In this document: piece by piece, positions 36,851-45,369 of the stretch | Numbering within the stretch: position 1 is the first letter of the stretch | Layout of the letters: every line of letters starts with the position of its first letter | Source: an uncultured Thermoleophilia bacterium | Lineage (GTDB): Bacteria > Actinomycetota > Thermoleophilia > UBA2241 | DNA length: 64,000 bases | Assembly: GCA_903927755.1 (NCBI GenBank) | Contig: CAIYOD010000042.1 | Coordinates: forward strand, 62,001 to 126,000 | Direction of reading: 5' to 3' | The notes under the pieces: generated by a model | The model's input: the letters and a program-made list of their open reading frames with translations, nothing else | Told to the model about the DNA's origin: nothing | Database searches by the model: none | Position numbers and translations under genes: made by a program

Positions 36851-36890
36851 AGTGGCAATAAGTGGCAATAAGTGGCCAAAAGTGGCAAGC
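36851..36890. repeat. Four tandem 10-bp units AGTGGCAATA/AGTGGCAATA/AGTGGCCAAA/AGTGGCAAGC
   Basis: Read directly from sequence. Confidence 0.9.
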
Positions 36891-36897
36891 GCGTCAA

Positions 36898-37085
36898 GCA
36901 CCGCCTGCCTCGGCGGCGCCTACTACGACGTCTACCTGAGCGACCTCGCCTACTGGCGCTGCGTCTCCGCCCGCGTCTGGAAGTGCGCGAAGGCGGCTAC
37001 CAGGTGATGAAGAAGTGGCTCAGCTACCGCGAGCGCCCCCTGCTCGGGCGCGATCTCAAGCCCGACGAGGCGCGCTACGCCGCTG
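36898..37085 (+). pseudogene. Second copy of ISP R-M C-terminal segment (1-nt deletion frameshift)
   Basis: ACLGGAYYDVYLSDLAYWRCVSARVWK (frame of 36807) then GGYQVMKKWLSYRERPLLGRDLKPDEARY (frame of 36872); roughly 90% nt identity by eye to 34727-34911. Confidence 0.85.
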
Positions 37086-37088
37086 GAG

Positions 37089-37565
37089 CTAGAAGGCCCA
37101 GCCTTCATTGGCGATCAATTCGGCCAGCCGGATGCAGGGCACGCTCATCTGCCGGCACACCCATGGAATCTTCGGCCTGTCGGCGCTGCCGTCCTGACCT
37201 TCACCCGTGACGACCGTCGCGCCGCGCATCTTGGCCACCACGATCACGAACGGGTCGGCACGGTTGCGCCCTTTGAGGTTCTTCGTCATCGCCGGATACT
37301 TGTCCAGAAGCACCCGCGCTTCGATGGCCACGCTCGCGTCGGTGGCAACGATCAGGCGATCTTGACGCTCCAGGCACCACGTCTTCGCCGGGAGGTCCCG
37401 CTGCGTCGCCTCCTCGAGCACCTCCTCGGAGCACAGCAGCCGACCGAGGTTGATCAGCTCGTCGATCTGCGCCCAGAGAGACGGGAAGCTGGCTGGTCGG
37501 TAGTAGCGCTCCAGGCCATCGATAAGAGCGCTCGTGTCGACCGAGTAGACGGTCTCACGACTCAC
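37089..37565 (-). CDS. DUF4411 (PIN-like) putative toxin
   Basis: 158 aa; YSVDTSALIDGLERYYRPASFPSLWAQIDELI, NRADPFVIVVAKMRGATVVTGE, IPWVCRQMSVPCI. Confidence 0.85.
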   Translation of the reverse strand: MSRETVYSVDTSALIDGLERYYRPASFPSLWAQIDELINLGRLLCSEEVLEEATQRDLPAKTWCLERQDRLIVATDASVAIEARVLLDKYPAMTKNLKGRNRADPFVIVVAKMRGATVVTGEGQDGSADRPKIPWVCRQMSVPCIRLAELIANEGWAF

Positions 37566-38755
37566 CGCGAGACGACTTGCTCGAGCTTGTCGAGCTTGTC
37601 GAAGCGCACGTCCAGGTAGTCGCTGACGTCAAGCGACGAGATCGCGCGAGAGTGAAAGGCGTCGAGCACGGACGCCACATATCCGTGCCCCAGGTCGCGC
37701 GCATGAACGACGTACCAGGAGGGCCCACCGGGGTTCTCGCGTCTGCGCTGACGCTCCCTCTCGTCGGCCTCTGCGTACAGCGCCACCAGCTCGTTCTTGC
37801 GCTCCCAGTAGAGCGGCCACGTCGCCCGGCCGTGCCGAACCAGGTGCAGCAGAATTGCCTCGGAGCTGGGCCCGAAGCGCAGACTGAGCTCGTGCAGCTC
37901 TTCCAGAGTCCATTCGTGATTTGGTGCGGCGGTGCTCACCTGCGGTGCAGCGAGAAACGGGCTCTCCGGCATGAGAGTGCTTGCAGCCACCTGGTTGCAG
38001 AAGAACTCGACGTTGTCCTCTTCGCGGGGAATCGCCTCCGTCGCCTCGTGGAGGTCGCAGAGTCCGCCCGCATTCAGCGCGAGGTGGCTGAGTTCATGCA
38101 GCAGAGTGAACAGCCGTCGGCGGGCGGCATCGCCGCCGTTCAGCGCGACTACCGGGAACGGCCATTCCGCGATGGAGAAGCCTTGCATCTCGGCAGACGC
38201 TATGCGCTGGGTCTGGATGACCAGGACTCCTAGCTGTTCCGCAGCAGCGATGCACGCTCTGAGGGCCGCTTCGGGATGAGTCCAGATGGTACCGAGGCCA
38301 TCCAGACCAAGCGCCGACCTTAGCCGTTGTCCTGCTTCGTCGGGATCGTCATCAGTACTCATGAGAGGGAAGTCGCTCGGCGACGACACCGCGAACGGCG
38401 CGATCTCTGCCAGCTCCATCATTACCTCACGCTGCGACGAAGCACGCTTGTACTCAGCATGGAGACGAGGTGACCACGCTGGACTCGCCAATCCGTCGAT
38501 ACGCCGGAAGTCGCGCATCGCGTCGAAGTCGAGTGGTGGTCTCGGGAGCAGCATGACGGCCAACGGCCGATGGTAGTTCGCCGCCGCCTTGCGGAGTTGC
38601 TTGATGGTGGGCTGGAGTTGCCCGGTCTCCCAGCGGTTCAGCGTGGACTCGCTGACCCCGATCAGCTTCGCGCCGCGCGCCGCGTCAAGGCCCGCTGACT
38701 CACGAGCCCACTTGAGCACTTCGGGGGTGACTGGGATGCGGTCAGATGATGGCAT
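37562..38755 (-). CDS. XRE-family transcriptional regulator with ImmA/IrrE metallopeptidase domain (putative antitoxin)
   Basis: 397 aa; HTH GAKLIGVSESTLNRWETGQLQPTIKQLRKAA, LLHELSHLALNAGG (HExxH), EFFCNQVAASTLMP; ATGA overlap with DUF4411 ORF. Confidence 0.9.
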   Translation of the reverse strand: MPSSDRIPVTPEVLKWARESAGLDAARGAKLIGVSESTLNRWETGQLQPTIKQLRKAAANYHRPLAVMLLPRPPLDFDAMRDFRRIDGLASPAWSPRLHAEYKRASSQREVMMELAEIAPFAVSSPSDFPLMSTDDDPDEAGQRLRSALGLDGLGTIWTHPEAALRACIAAAEQLGVLVIQTQRIASAEMQGFSIAEWPFPVVALNGGDAARRRLFTLLHELSHLALNAGGLCDLHEATEAIPREEDNVEFFCNQVAASTLMPESPFLAAPQVSTAAPNHEWTLEELHELSLRFGPSSEAILLHLVRHGRATWPLYWERKNELVALYAEADERERQRRRENPGGPSWYVVHARDLGHGYVASVLDAFHSRAISSLDVSDYLDVRFDKLDKLEQVVSR

Positions 38756-38818
38756 CGGCGTGAGGCCATGCTACGGGAACCGGCGGTATGCGACAACGAC
38801 TGCAGCGCCTCGCGGCGT

Positions 38819-38969
38819 TCACAACTCGAGCTCGCCGCCCTCGGCTTCACCTACGATCAGCTGACCGTCTGCCTCGGCGGCACCGGCTACGACGTCTGAC
38901 TTAGCGACCACGCGTGCCGACGCTGGATTCCCGTCCGCGTCTGGACCTACACGATCGGCGGCGGCAAGG
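38819..38969 (+). pseudogene. Third, most degraded copy of ISP R-M C-terminal segment
   Basis: Translation ELAALGFTYDQLTVCLGGTGYDV*LSDHACRRWIPVRVWTYTIGGGKVEMSR*; matches ELAAFREGLADLGLTYDQLTACLGGACYDIYLNDVAYWRCVPARVWKYTIGGYQV of copy 1. Confidence 0.8.
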
Positions 38970-38971
38970 TC

Positions 38972-39034
38972 GAAATGAGCCGATAGTAGGTCGAATCGAC
39001 CCCGAAGAGTGACGTTGGTGCATTCGAGCGAACG
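38972..39034. repeat. Imperfect dispersed repeat 'E', copy 2
   Basis: GAAATGAGCCGATAGTAGGTCGAATCGAC...GAGTGACGTTGGTGCATTCGAGCGAACG. Confidence 0.5.
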
Positions 39035-39079
39035 AGGAGTGACAACGGGCGGGCGTGAGGGTATTCTCCGAGGCACCTC

Positions 39080-39124
39080 CCTCGGGCTTCGGCCCGGGGC
39101 GCGAAGCCGCCGCAAGGCGGCTTC
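39080..39124 (+). other. Two adjacent tetraloop hairpins (UUCG and GCAA loops), possible structured RNA
   Basis: CCTCGGGC-TTCG-GCCCGGGG (39080-39099) and GAAGCCGCC-GCAA-GGCGGCTTC (39103-39124). Confidence 0.5.
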
Positions 39125-39329
39125 TGCACATCTAGGGCCGATTGTCCTACTGGCGATGACGTTGCGCACCATCCGCATACGATCGTGTGCGTCGACGGCT
39201 TCAATTGCCTGGCCCTTCGAGACGGTACGACCTCCAGATGACATCCGGCTGCAGTCCGGCGCGAACCAGTCGGCTGATGGTTTGGCGGCGGTCTTTCTGT
39301 CCGACAGCCTCGGTTGCTATGCTCCGGGC

Positions 39330-40916
39330 ATGCTAGGGACCGCCCCCTCCCGCTTCGTCCTCGCCGTCGACCTCGGCACGTCCGGCGCCAAGGTCGCGCT
39401 CATCGGGATCGACGGACGCGTGGCGGCGTGGGAGTTCGAGCCCGTCGAGCTCATCGTGCTGCCGGGGGGCGGTGCGGAGCAGCGGCCGGACGACTGGTGG
39501 CGGGCCGTCGTCGCCGCGACGCGGCGACTGCTCGCCCGCCACGACGGTCCGGCCGCCGAGATCGCCGCCGTCTGCTGCAGCACGCAGAGCGAGGGCACGG
39601 TGCCGGTGGACGAGGCCGGCGCGCCGCTCGCGAACTGCATCCTCTGGATGGACATGCGCGGCGCGCCGCACCTGCGGCGGCAGTTCGGCGGGCCGCTCAG
39701 CATGAAGGGCATCAGCCTGCCGCGCATCCGGCGCTGGGTGAAGCTCACCGGGGGCATGCCCTCGCCGACCGGCAAGGACCCCGCGGCCCACATGCTCTAC
39801 ATCCGCGACGAGCTGCCGGAGGTGTACGAGCGCACGCACAAGTTCCTCAACGTGCCGGACTACCTGAACCTCAGGCTCACCGGACGCATGGCCGCGAGCT
39901 ACGACTCGATCATGACCAGCTGGGTGACCGACAACCGCGACGCGGACGCCGTGAAGTACGACGCCGGACTGGTGCGGGAGTGCGGCATCGACGGCGACAA
40001 GCTGCCGGAGATCGTGAAGTGCACCGAGGTGCTCGGCCGGCTCAAGCCGGCCGCGGCCGAGGAGCTCGGGCTGGCGCCGGAGACGCAGGTCGTCGCCGGC
40101 GCCATCGACACCACGGCCGCGGCCATCGGCGCCGGCGCCACGGACGATTTCGGCGTGCACCTGTACCTCGGCACGTCGTCGTGGCTCGCCGCGCACGTGC
40201 CGTTCAAGAAGACGGACGTGTTCGCGAGCATCGCGTCGCTGCCGTGCGCGCTGCCCGGCCGCTGGCTGCTCACGGCGCTGCAGGCCACGGCCGGCGGCAA
40301 TCTCACGTGGCTGCGCGACAACGTCCTGTATCACCAGGACGAACTGCTCGCCGAGGAGGAGCAGCCGGACGTCTTCAAGATCTTCGACCAGATCGCGGAG
40401 CGCGTGCCGCCCGGCAGCAACGGCGTGCTCTACACGCCGTGGATCTGGGGAGAGCGCGCCCCGGTGGACGACGGCGCGCTCCGCGCCGGCCTCTTCAACC
40501 TCTCCCTCGACAACACGCGTGAGGACATCGTGCGCGCCTTCTTCGAGGGCGTCGCGCTGAACACGCGCTGGCTGCTCGGGCCGGTGCGCAAGTTCCTCGG
40601 CCGGCCCGTGGACTCCATCAACCTCGTCGGCGGCGGCGGTCAGTCGGACGTCTGGTGTCAGATCGTCGCCGACGTCCTCGGCGTCACGGTCCACCGGGTG
40701 CGCGACCCCATCCAGGCGAACGCCCGGGGAGCGGCGTGGATCGCCGCCGCCGGACTCGGCGAGATCTCGTTCGCCGACGTGTCGCGGCTCGTCGAGTTTG
40801 ACGGCGACTTCGAGCCGGGCGTCGCGGCCCGCGAGGTGTACGATGCGCGCTACCGGACCTTCCTCGAGATCCACAAGCGGATGCGCCCGGTGTACCGGCG
40901 CATCAATAGTCGGTGA
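39330..40916 (+). CDS. FGGY-family carbohydrate kinase (xylulokinase-like)
   Basis: ATG 39330; FVLAVDLGTSGAKVALIGIDG, AAVCCSTQSEGTVPVDE, LVGGGGQSDVWCQIVADVLGV. Confidence 0.9.
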   Translation: MLGTAPSRFVLAVDLGTSGAKVALIGIDGRVAAWEFEPVELIVLPGGGAEQRPDDWWRAVVAATRRLLARHDGPAAEIAAVCCSTQSEGTVPVDEAGAPLANCILWMDMRGAPHLRRQFGGPLSMKGISLPRIRRWVKLTGGMPSPTGKDPAAHMLYIRDELPEVYERTHKFLNVPDYLNLRLTGRMAASYDSIMTSWVTDNRDADAVKYDAGLVRECGIDGDKLPEIVKCTEVLGRLKPAAAEELGLAPETQVVAGAIDTTAAAIGAGATDDFGVHLYLGTSSWLAAHVPFKKTDVFASIASLPCALPGRWLLTALQATAGGNLTWLRDNVLYHQDELLAEEEQPDVFKIFDQIAERVPPGSNGVLYTPWIWGERAPVDDGALRAGLFNLSLDNTREDIVRAFFEGVALNTRWLLGPVRKFLGRPVDSINLVGGGGQSDVWCQIVADVLGVTVHRVRDPIQANARGAAWIAAAGLGEISFADVSRLVEFDGDFEPGVAAREVYDARYRTFLEIHKRMRPVYRRINSR

Positions 40917-40978
40917 GACTTCGGAGCACCACCAGTTGACCCGACCACATCGGTCAATCGCGGCGCGGAGGGGGCGAC

Positions 40979-42337
40979 GTGAGCGGAAGGGCTGAGGAGC
41001 GGGAGCGGCTGGCGGCGGAGCGGGGCTACCGGGTGTACGGCTATCGCTGGGTCGTCCTCGGGGTCGTCATGGCGGTCAACTTCATGATCCAGGTCCTCTG
41101 GATCGGCTACGGATCCATCATCGCCGACGCCGCGGACTACTACGGCGTCTCTCACCAGCTGGTCACGCTGCTTGCGATGGTGTTCATGATCGCCTTCATA
41201 CCGCTGTCGCTGCCGGCGGCGTGGGTCATCGACAGCCGCGGGTTCCGGGTCGCCGTCGGGTTCGGCGTCGTGATGATGGGCGTCTTCGGCGTCCTGCGCG
41301 GCCTCGCCGGCAGCAACTACTCGCTGGTCCTCGTCTGCACGATCGGCATCGCCGTCGCCCAGCCGTTCCTGCTCAACTCGTGGACCAAGGTGCCGGCGAA
41401 CTGGTTCGCGCCGGGCGAGCGCGCGACCGCCGTCGGCCTCATCACGCTGGCCAGCATGCTCGGTGTCGGCGCCGGCCTCGCGCTCTCGCCGGTGCTCATC
41501 GGCAGCATGTCGATCGGCGCCATGCAGCTGGTCTACGGCGGGCTGGCGGCCGTGAGCGCGGTCGCCTTTCTCGCGCTGGCGCGCGAGCGGCCGGCGACCT
41601 CGCCCGGGCCCGCCGGGGAGGGGGCCCGGGCGCTCATGCTCGACGGCCTCAAGCACGCGCTGACCGTCAAGCCGTTCCTCGTTATCCTGGCGGTGGCCTT
41701 CGTGATCATGGGCGTCTTCAACGGCGTCACCAGCTGGATCGGCGACATCGTCCTGCCGCGAGGGTTCGGCGCGGACGACGCCGGCCTGCTCGGGCTCGTG
41801 ATGCTGGTGGCCGGCGTCATCGGCGCCGTCGTGCTGTCGGCGATGTCCGACAGCCAGGGCAAGCGCATCCGCTACCTCGTGCTGACTCTGGCTCTCGCCA
41901 TTCCGAGCCTCGTCGGCGTCGCCTTCGTCTCCACCAGCCTGCTGCTGTACGTCAGCTCGGCCGCCCTCGGCTTCTTCATCGTCGGGGCGTTGCCGATCGG
42001 GATGCAGTATGCAGCGGAAGTGACCTATCCGACGCCCGAGGGCACGTCGAACGGGCTGGTGCAGCTGTGCGGCCAGTGCTCGGTCGTCTTCGTCTACATC
42101 ATGGGGCCGCTGCGCACCGACAGCGGGTCCTTCGCGGTATCGCTGGTGCTCATGAGCGCGCTCCTCGCGGTGGCGGCCGTGGTCGTCTCACGGCTCAAGG
42201 ACGCTCCGCCGAGAGCCGGGGCGACGACAGGTGCATCGGCCTCGGGCGGACCGCTCGCCGGCTCGGACGGCGCGGTGATCGACGCGGCTGCCCCCGTTGG
42301 GCCGGATGCGCCGCGTCCGCCGGCTCCGGTAGGCTAG
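40979..42337 (+). CDS. MFS transporter
   Basis: 452 aa, about 12 hydrophobic segments; GTG start. Confidence 0.85.
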   Translation: MSGRAEERERLAAERGYRVYGYRWVVLGVVMAVNFMIQVLWIGYGSIIADAADYYGVSHQLVTLLAMVFMIAFIPLSLPAAWVIDSRGFRVAVGFGVVMMGVFGVLRGLAGSNYSLVLVCTIGIAVAQPFLLNSWTKVPANWFAPGERATAVGLITLASMLGVGAGLALSPVLIGSMSIGAMQLVYGGLAAVSAVAFLALARERPATSPGPAGEGARALMLDGLKHALTVKPFLVILAVAFVIMGVFNGVTSWIGDIVLPRGFGADDAGLLGLVMLVAGVIGAVVLSAMSDSQGKRIRYLVLTLALAIPSLVGVAFVSTSLLLYVSSAALGFFIVGALPIGMQYAAEVTYPTPEGTSNGLVQLCGQCSVVFVYIMGPLRTDSGSFAVSLVLMSALLAVAAVVVSRLKDAPPRAGATTGASASGGPLAGSDGAVIDAAAPVGPDAPRPPAPVG

Positions 42338-42373
42338 CGTAGTGGCACTGGCGAGCGACCTGGGAGGGTCCGC

Positions 42374-43780
42374 GTGAGCACGACCACCCCAGACGACACG
42401 AGCGCCGGAGCGCCTCCGGCCGCCGGCCCCATGGGCGCCGGCCTCAACGGCGGCAACGGCATCAACGGTGGCAACGGCGCCGGCGGCAGCCGCGGCCTCA
42501 GCGGCGGGACGGTCCGTTCCGCCGCCCGCCCCGGCCCGCGCGAGCGCCAGGCGATCCTCGTGTGTGTGGCCGCCATCATCATCTACCTCATCCTCGCGTA
42601 TCTCATCTTCGTCCGGCCCGGCGTCTCGCGATCGGAGCACCTCCTCGCCGTGCTTCTGCCGGCGGCCATCCTCGCGCTCTCCGCGGACCTCTGGCCGCGC
42701 CTGCAGGCCGGCCTGCGTGCTTCCCTGGCCCTGCTCTACGGCGTGTTCGCGCTCGTCACGGGCCTCGTCTGCGTCGCCCGGCTGCGCGTCGAGGGTGTCT
42801 CCGCCTCGGCGCTCGCCGGCCTGCTGCCGCTCGCGGCCGGCGTCGTACTCGTTCTGCTGGGTCTGTGGCTGCTCTGGGTCTCGCGCAAGCGCGGCGGCAC
42901 GCTGTGGTGGACACTCGCGCGCCGGGCCGTGCTCCTGGTCGCGGCGCTGTTCGTCGTCTACTGGGTCGTGCTGCCGGTCAGCATGGCCATCATCGCCACC
43001 GAGCGCCCGAGCGAGCCGGTCAAGGCCGCGGATCTCGGGCGTCCTCATGAGAAGGTCACGCTCACCACGCGCGACGGTCTCGAGCTGAGCGCCTGGTACG
43101 TGCCGTCGCAGAACCACGCCGCCATCGTCACCTTCCCGCGACAGTGGACGATCGCGCAGGCGCGCATGCTGGCGAAGAACGGCTACGGCGTGCTGCTGGT
43201 CGACCCGCGCGGCTACGGCGACAGTCAGGGCGACCCCAACGCCTACGGCTGGGGGTCGACCAAGGACATCGACGCCGCCGTGGCGTGGCTGCGCCGCCGT
43301 CCGGACGTGCAGCGGCGGCGCATCGGCGGCCTGGGCCTTTCGATGGGCGGCGAGCAGATGCTCGAAGCCGCCGCCCGCAACCGCGGCCTCAAGGCTGTGG
43401 TCAGTGAGGGCGCCGGCATCCGCTCGGTCCGCGAGGCGCTGCTGCGTCGTGGCCCTGGCCCGCTCGAGCTGGCGCTGCAGTACCCGCAGGACCTGGTGCA
43501 GACGATCGCCGTGTGGCTGCTGGGGGGCGAGCCGATCCCCATCTCGCTCAAGACCGCGTCGCTGTTGATCGCGCCGCGCGCCACCTTCTTCGTCTACGGT
43601 GAGGCCGGTCAGCAGGTCGAGGAGGCAGTCAACCCGGTGTACTACGACGCAGCGTTCTCGCCCAAGGCCATCTGGATGGTGCCGGGCGCAGGGCACACGC
43701 AGGGCATCCAGACGCAGCCCGACGAGTACGAGCGTCTCGTCGTCGGGTTCTTCGACCGGACGCTGCTCGCGGAGGAGTAG
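42374..43780 (+). CDS. Membrane-anchored alpha/beta hydrolase
   Basis: 468 aa; N-terminal TM segments; VDPRGYGDSQGDPNAYGWG, GGLGLSMGGEQMLEAA, MVPGAGHTQGIQTQPDEY. Confidence 0.85.
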   Translation: MSTTTPDDTSAGAPPAAGPMGAGLNGGNGINGGNGAGGSRGLSGGTVRSAARPGPRERQAILVCVAAIIIYLILAYLIFVRPGVSRSEHLLAVLLPAAILALSADLWPRLQAGLRASLALLYGVFALVTGLVCVARLRVEGVSASALAGLLPLAAGVVLVLLGLWLLWVSRKRGGTLWWTLARRAVLLVAALFVVYWVVLPVSMAIIATERPSEPVKAADLGRPHEKVTLTTRDGLELSAWYVPSQNHAAIVTFPRQWTIAQARMLAKNGYGVLLVDPRGYGDSQGDPNAYGWGSTKDIDAAVAWLRRRPDVQRRRIGGLGLSMGGEQMLEAAARNRGLKAVVSEGAGIRSVREALLRRGPGPLELALQYPQDLVQTIAVWLLGGEPIPISLKTASLLIAPRATFFVYGEAGQQVEEAVNPVYYDAAFSPKAIWMVPGAGHTQGIQTQPDEYERLVVGFFDRTLLAEE

Positions 43781-43795
43781 GGTGCGGATCCCGGC

Positions 43796-44611
43796 CTAGC
43801 GACCGCGCAGCGCCAGGAGCTGGGAGACGGTGACGAAGCGGTAGCCGTCCGCGGCCAGCGCCTCGAGGATGCGCGGCAGCGCCGCGCGCGAGGCGCTCCT
43901 GCTCTCGTACATGACGTGCAGCAAGATGATGTCGCCCGGCCGGACGTTGTCGCGCACGTAGGTCACCAGAGCGTCCGGGTCGTCGGCAATGCCGGGGATG
44001 GAATCCGGCTCGAGCGACCACATGACGGTGGTGCGCCCGTGCCGCCAGAGGTACCACGGCGCAGCGAGCAGGCGCTTACCGTTGGGCGGGCGCACGACGA
44101 TGGGCCCGCTGTACCCGGCTTCTCGGATGACCGCATCCGTCGTCTCGATCTCCTGGGCGATGGCCCCCTGCGAGATCGCCAGCAGCCGCGGATGCGACCA
44201 GGTGTGGTTGCCGATCTCCTCCCCTGCCGACACCAGCGCGCGCAGTGAGTCCGGCGGCGTGGCCGCGTCGTTCCCGATGACGAAGAACGTCCCCTTCGCG
44301 TCGTACGCTTCCAGCGTGTCGACGACACTCTGGGTGTACGCGGGCTGCGGGCCGTCGTCGAAGGTGAGCGCGACGACCTTCTCATCGGTATCGACGTGGG
44401 TGACGAGCTCGCCGGCCAGCTGGACGCCTCGCGCCTTGGAGAGCCGGAAGGCGCCGTAGCCGACGAGCGCGAGCCCTACCAGGATGACGGCGGTCAGGCG
44501 CAGTGCAGCCCGCGGGCGCGAGCCGGCCGGGCCGAACAAGCGGCGCTGGAAGAACCAGAGCGCCGCCCCCAGCGCGACCGCGATCAGGAGAGCAGGGACG
44601 ACGTCGAGCAT
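43796..44611 (-). CDS. Polysaccharide deacetylase (NodB-type)
   Basis: 271 aa; VVALTFDDGPQPAYTQSVVDTLEAYDAKGTFFVIG, EIGNHTWSHPRL, VRPPNGKR. Confidence 0.95.
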   Translation of the reverse strand: MLDVVPALLIAVALGAALWFFQRRLFGPAGSRPRAALRLTAVILVGLALVGYGAFRLSKARGVQLAGELVTHVDTDEKVVALTFDDGPQPAYTQSVVDTLEAYDAKGTFFVIGNDAATPPDSLRALVSAGEEIGNHTWSHPRLLAISQGAIAQEIETTDAVIREAGYSGPIVVRPPNGKRLLAAPWYLWRHGRTTVMWSLEPDSIPGIADDPDALVTYVRDNVRPGDIILLHVMYESRSASRAALPRILEALAADGYRFVTVSQLLALRGR

Positions 44612-44646
44612 GCGAAGAGCGTATCAGGCCGCGTGCGGCGAGCGCG

Positions 44647-45369
44647 TCACTTCGAGATCCGGCCCGCGAGACGGCTGCCCAGGTAGCCGATCGAGTTGAA
44701 GCCGGTGTGGGTGAGCCACGGCGCGAGGATGCTGCCGGAGCGCAGGCGAAGCCAGCTGAAGAACGCGCCGGCGATGCCGGTGGCGAGGACGACGAAGGCG
44801 ACGGCGCCGACTTGCGCCAGAAGGTTGCCGGCGGTCCCCGAGACCCCGGGGTTCGTCCCGAGCGAACTGATGGTCGGGAGCACGTGCCAGAGACCGAACA
44901 CGGCGGAACTCATGACCACGGCGACCCACGGCCGGTGACGCTGCAGGTAGAGGCCGAGGAGCGCGCCGCGGAAGATCAGCTCCTCCGACATCGCGGTCCC
45001 GAAGGGGATGCGCAGTAGCAGGGTGTAGGCGGCCTCCGCGGTGCTCGCGCCGGTGATCGTCGTGTCGCGGAAGAAGTCGCGCGTCCACGGGATCGCGAGT
45101 CCGAGCGCGACGGCCGCGGCGATGGGGATGAGCGTGATGCCGCCGAGCTTGAGTCCGGCCTTGACGCGGTCGCGGGCGAGGCCCAGGTCTCTCCAGTTGG
45201 TCCCGAGGGCGTGGGCCGCGGCGACGGCGGCGCAGGCCGCGGCGAGGTTCACCGGGACGTAGAGCTCGCTCGGGACCACCCGGTTGATGAGGACGCCGTA
45301 GCCGAGGACGGCCGCGGCGGCGCCGATCTCCAGCGCCGCGGCTCCCTCCCTACTCGATCGCGTAGCCAT
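44647..45369 (-). CDS. CPBP-family intramembrane metalloprotease
   Basis: 240 aa; MSEELIFRGALLGLY, SAVFGLWHVLP, LTHTGFNSIGY. Confidence 0.9.
   Translation of the reverse strand: MATRSSREGAAALEIGAAAAVLGYGVLINRVVPSELYVPVNLAAACAAVAAAHALGTNWRDLGLARDRVKAGLKLGGITLIPIAAAVALGLAIPWTRDFFRDTTITGASTAEAAYTLLLRIPFGTAMSEELIFRGALLGLYLQRHRPWVAVVMSSAVFGLWHVLPTISSLGTNPGVSGTAGNLLAQVGAVAFVVLATGIAGAFFSWLRLRSGSILAPWLTHTGFNSIGYLGSRLAGRISK

Noticed and set aside
33843-39040. Classical transposon or prophage explanation for the island
   Set aside because: No transposase, integrase, tRNA or phage structural gene recognised; repeats are pieces of an R-M gene rather than IS ends.
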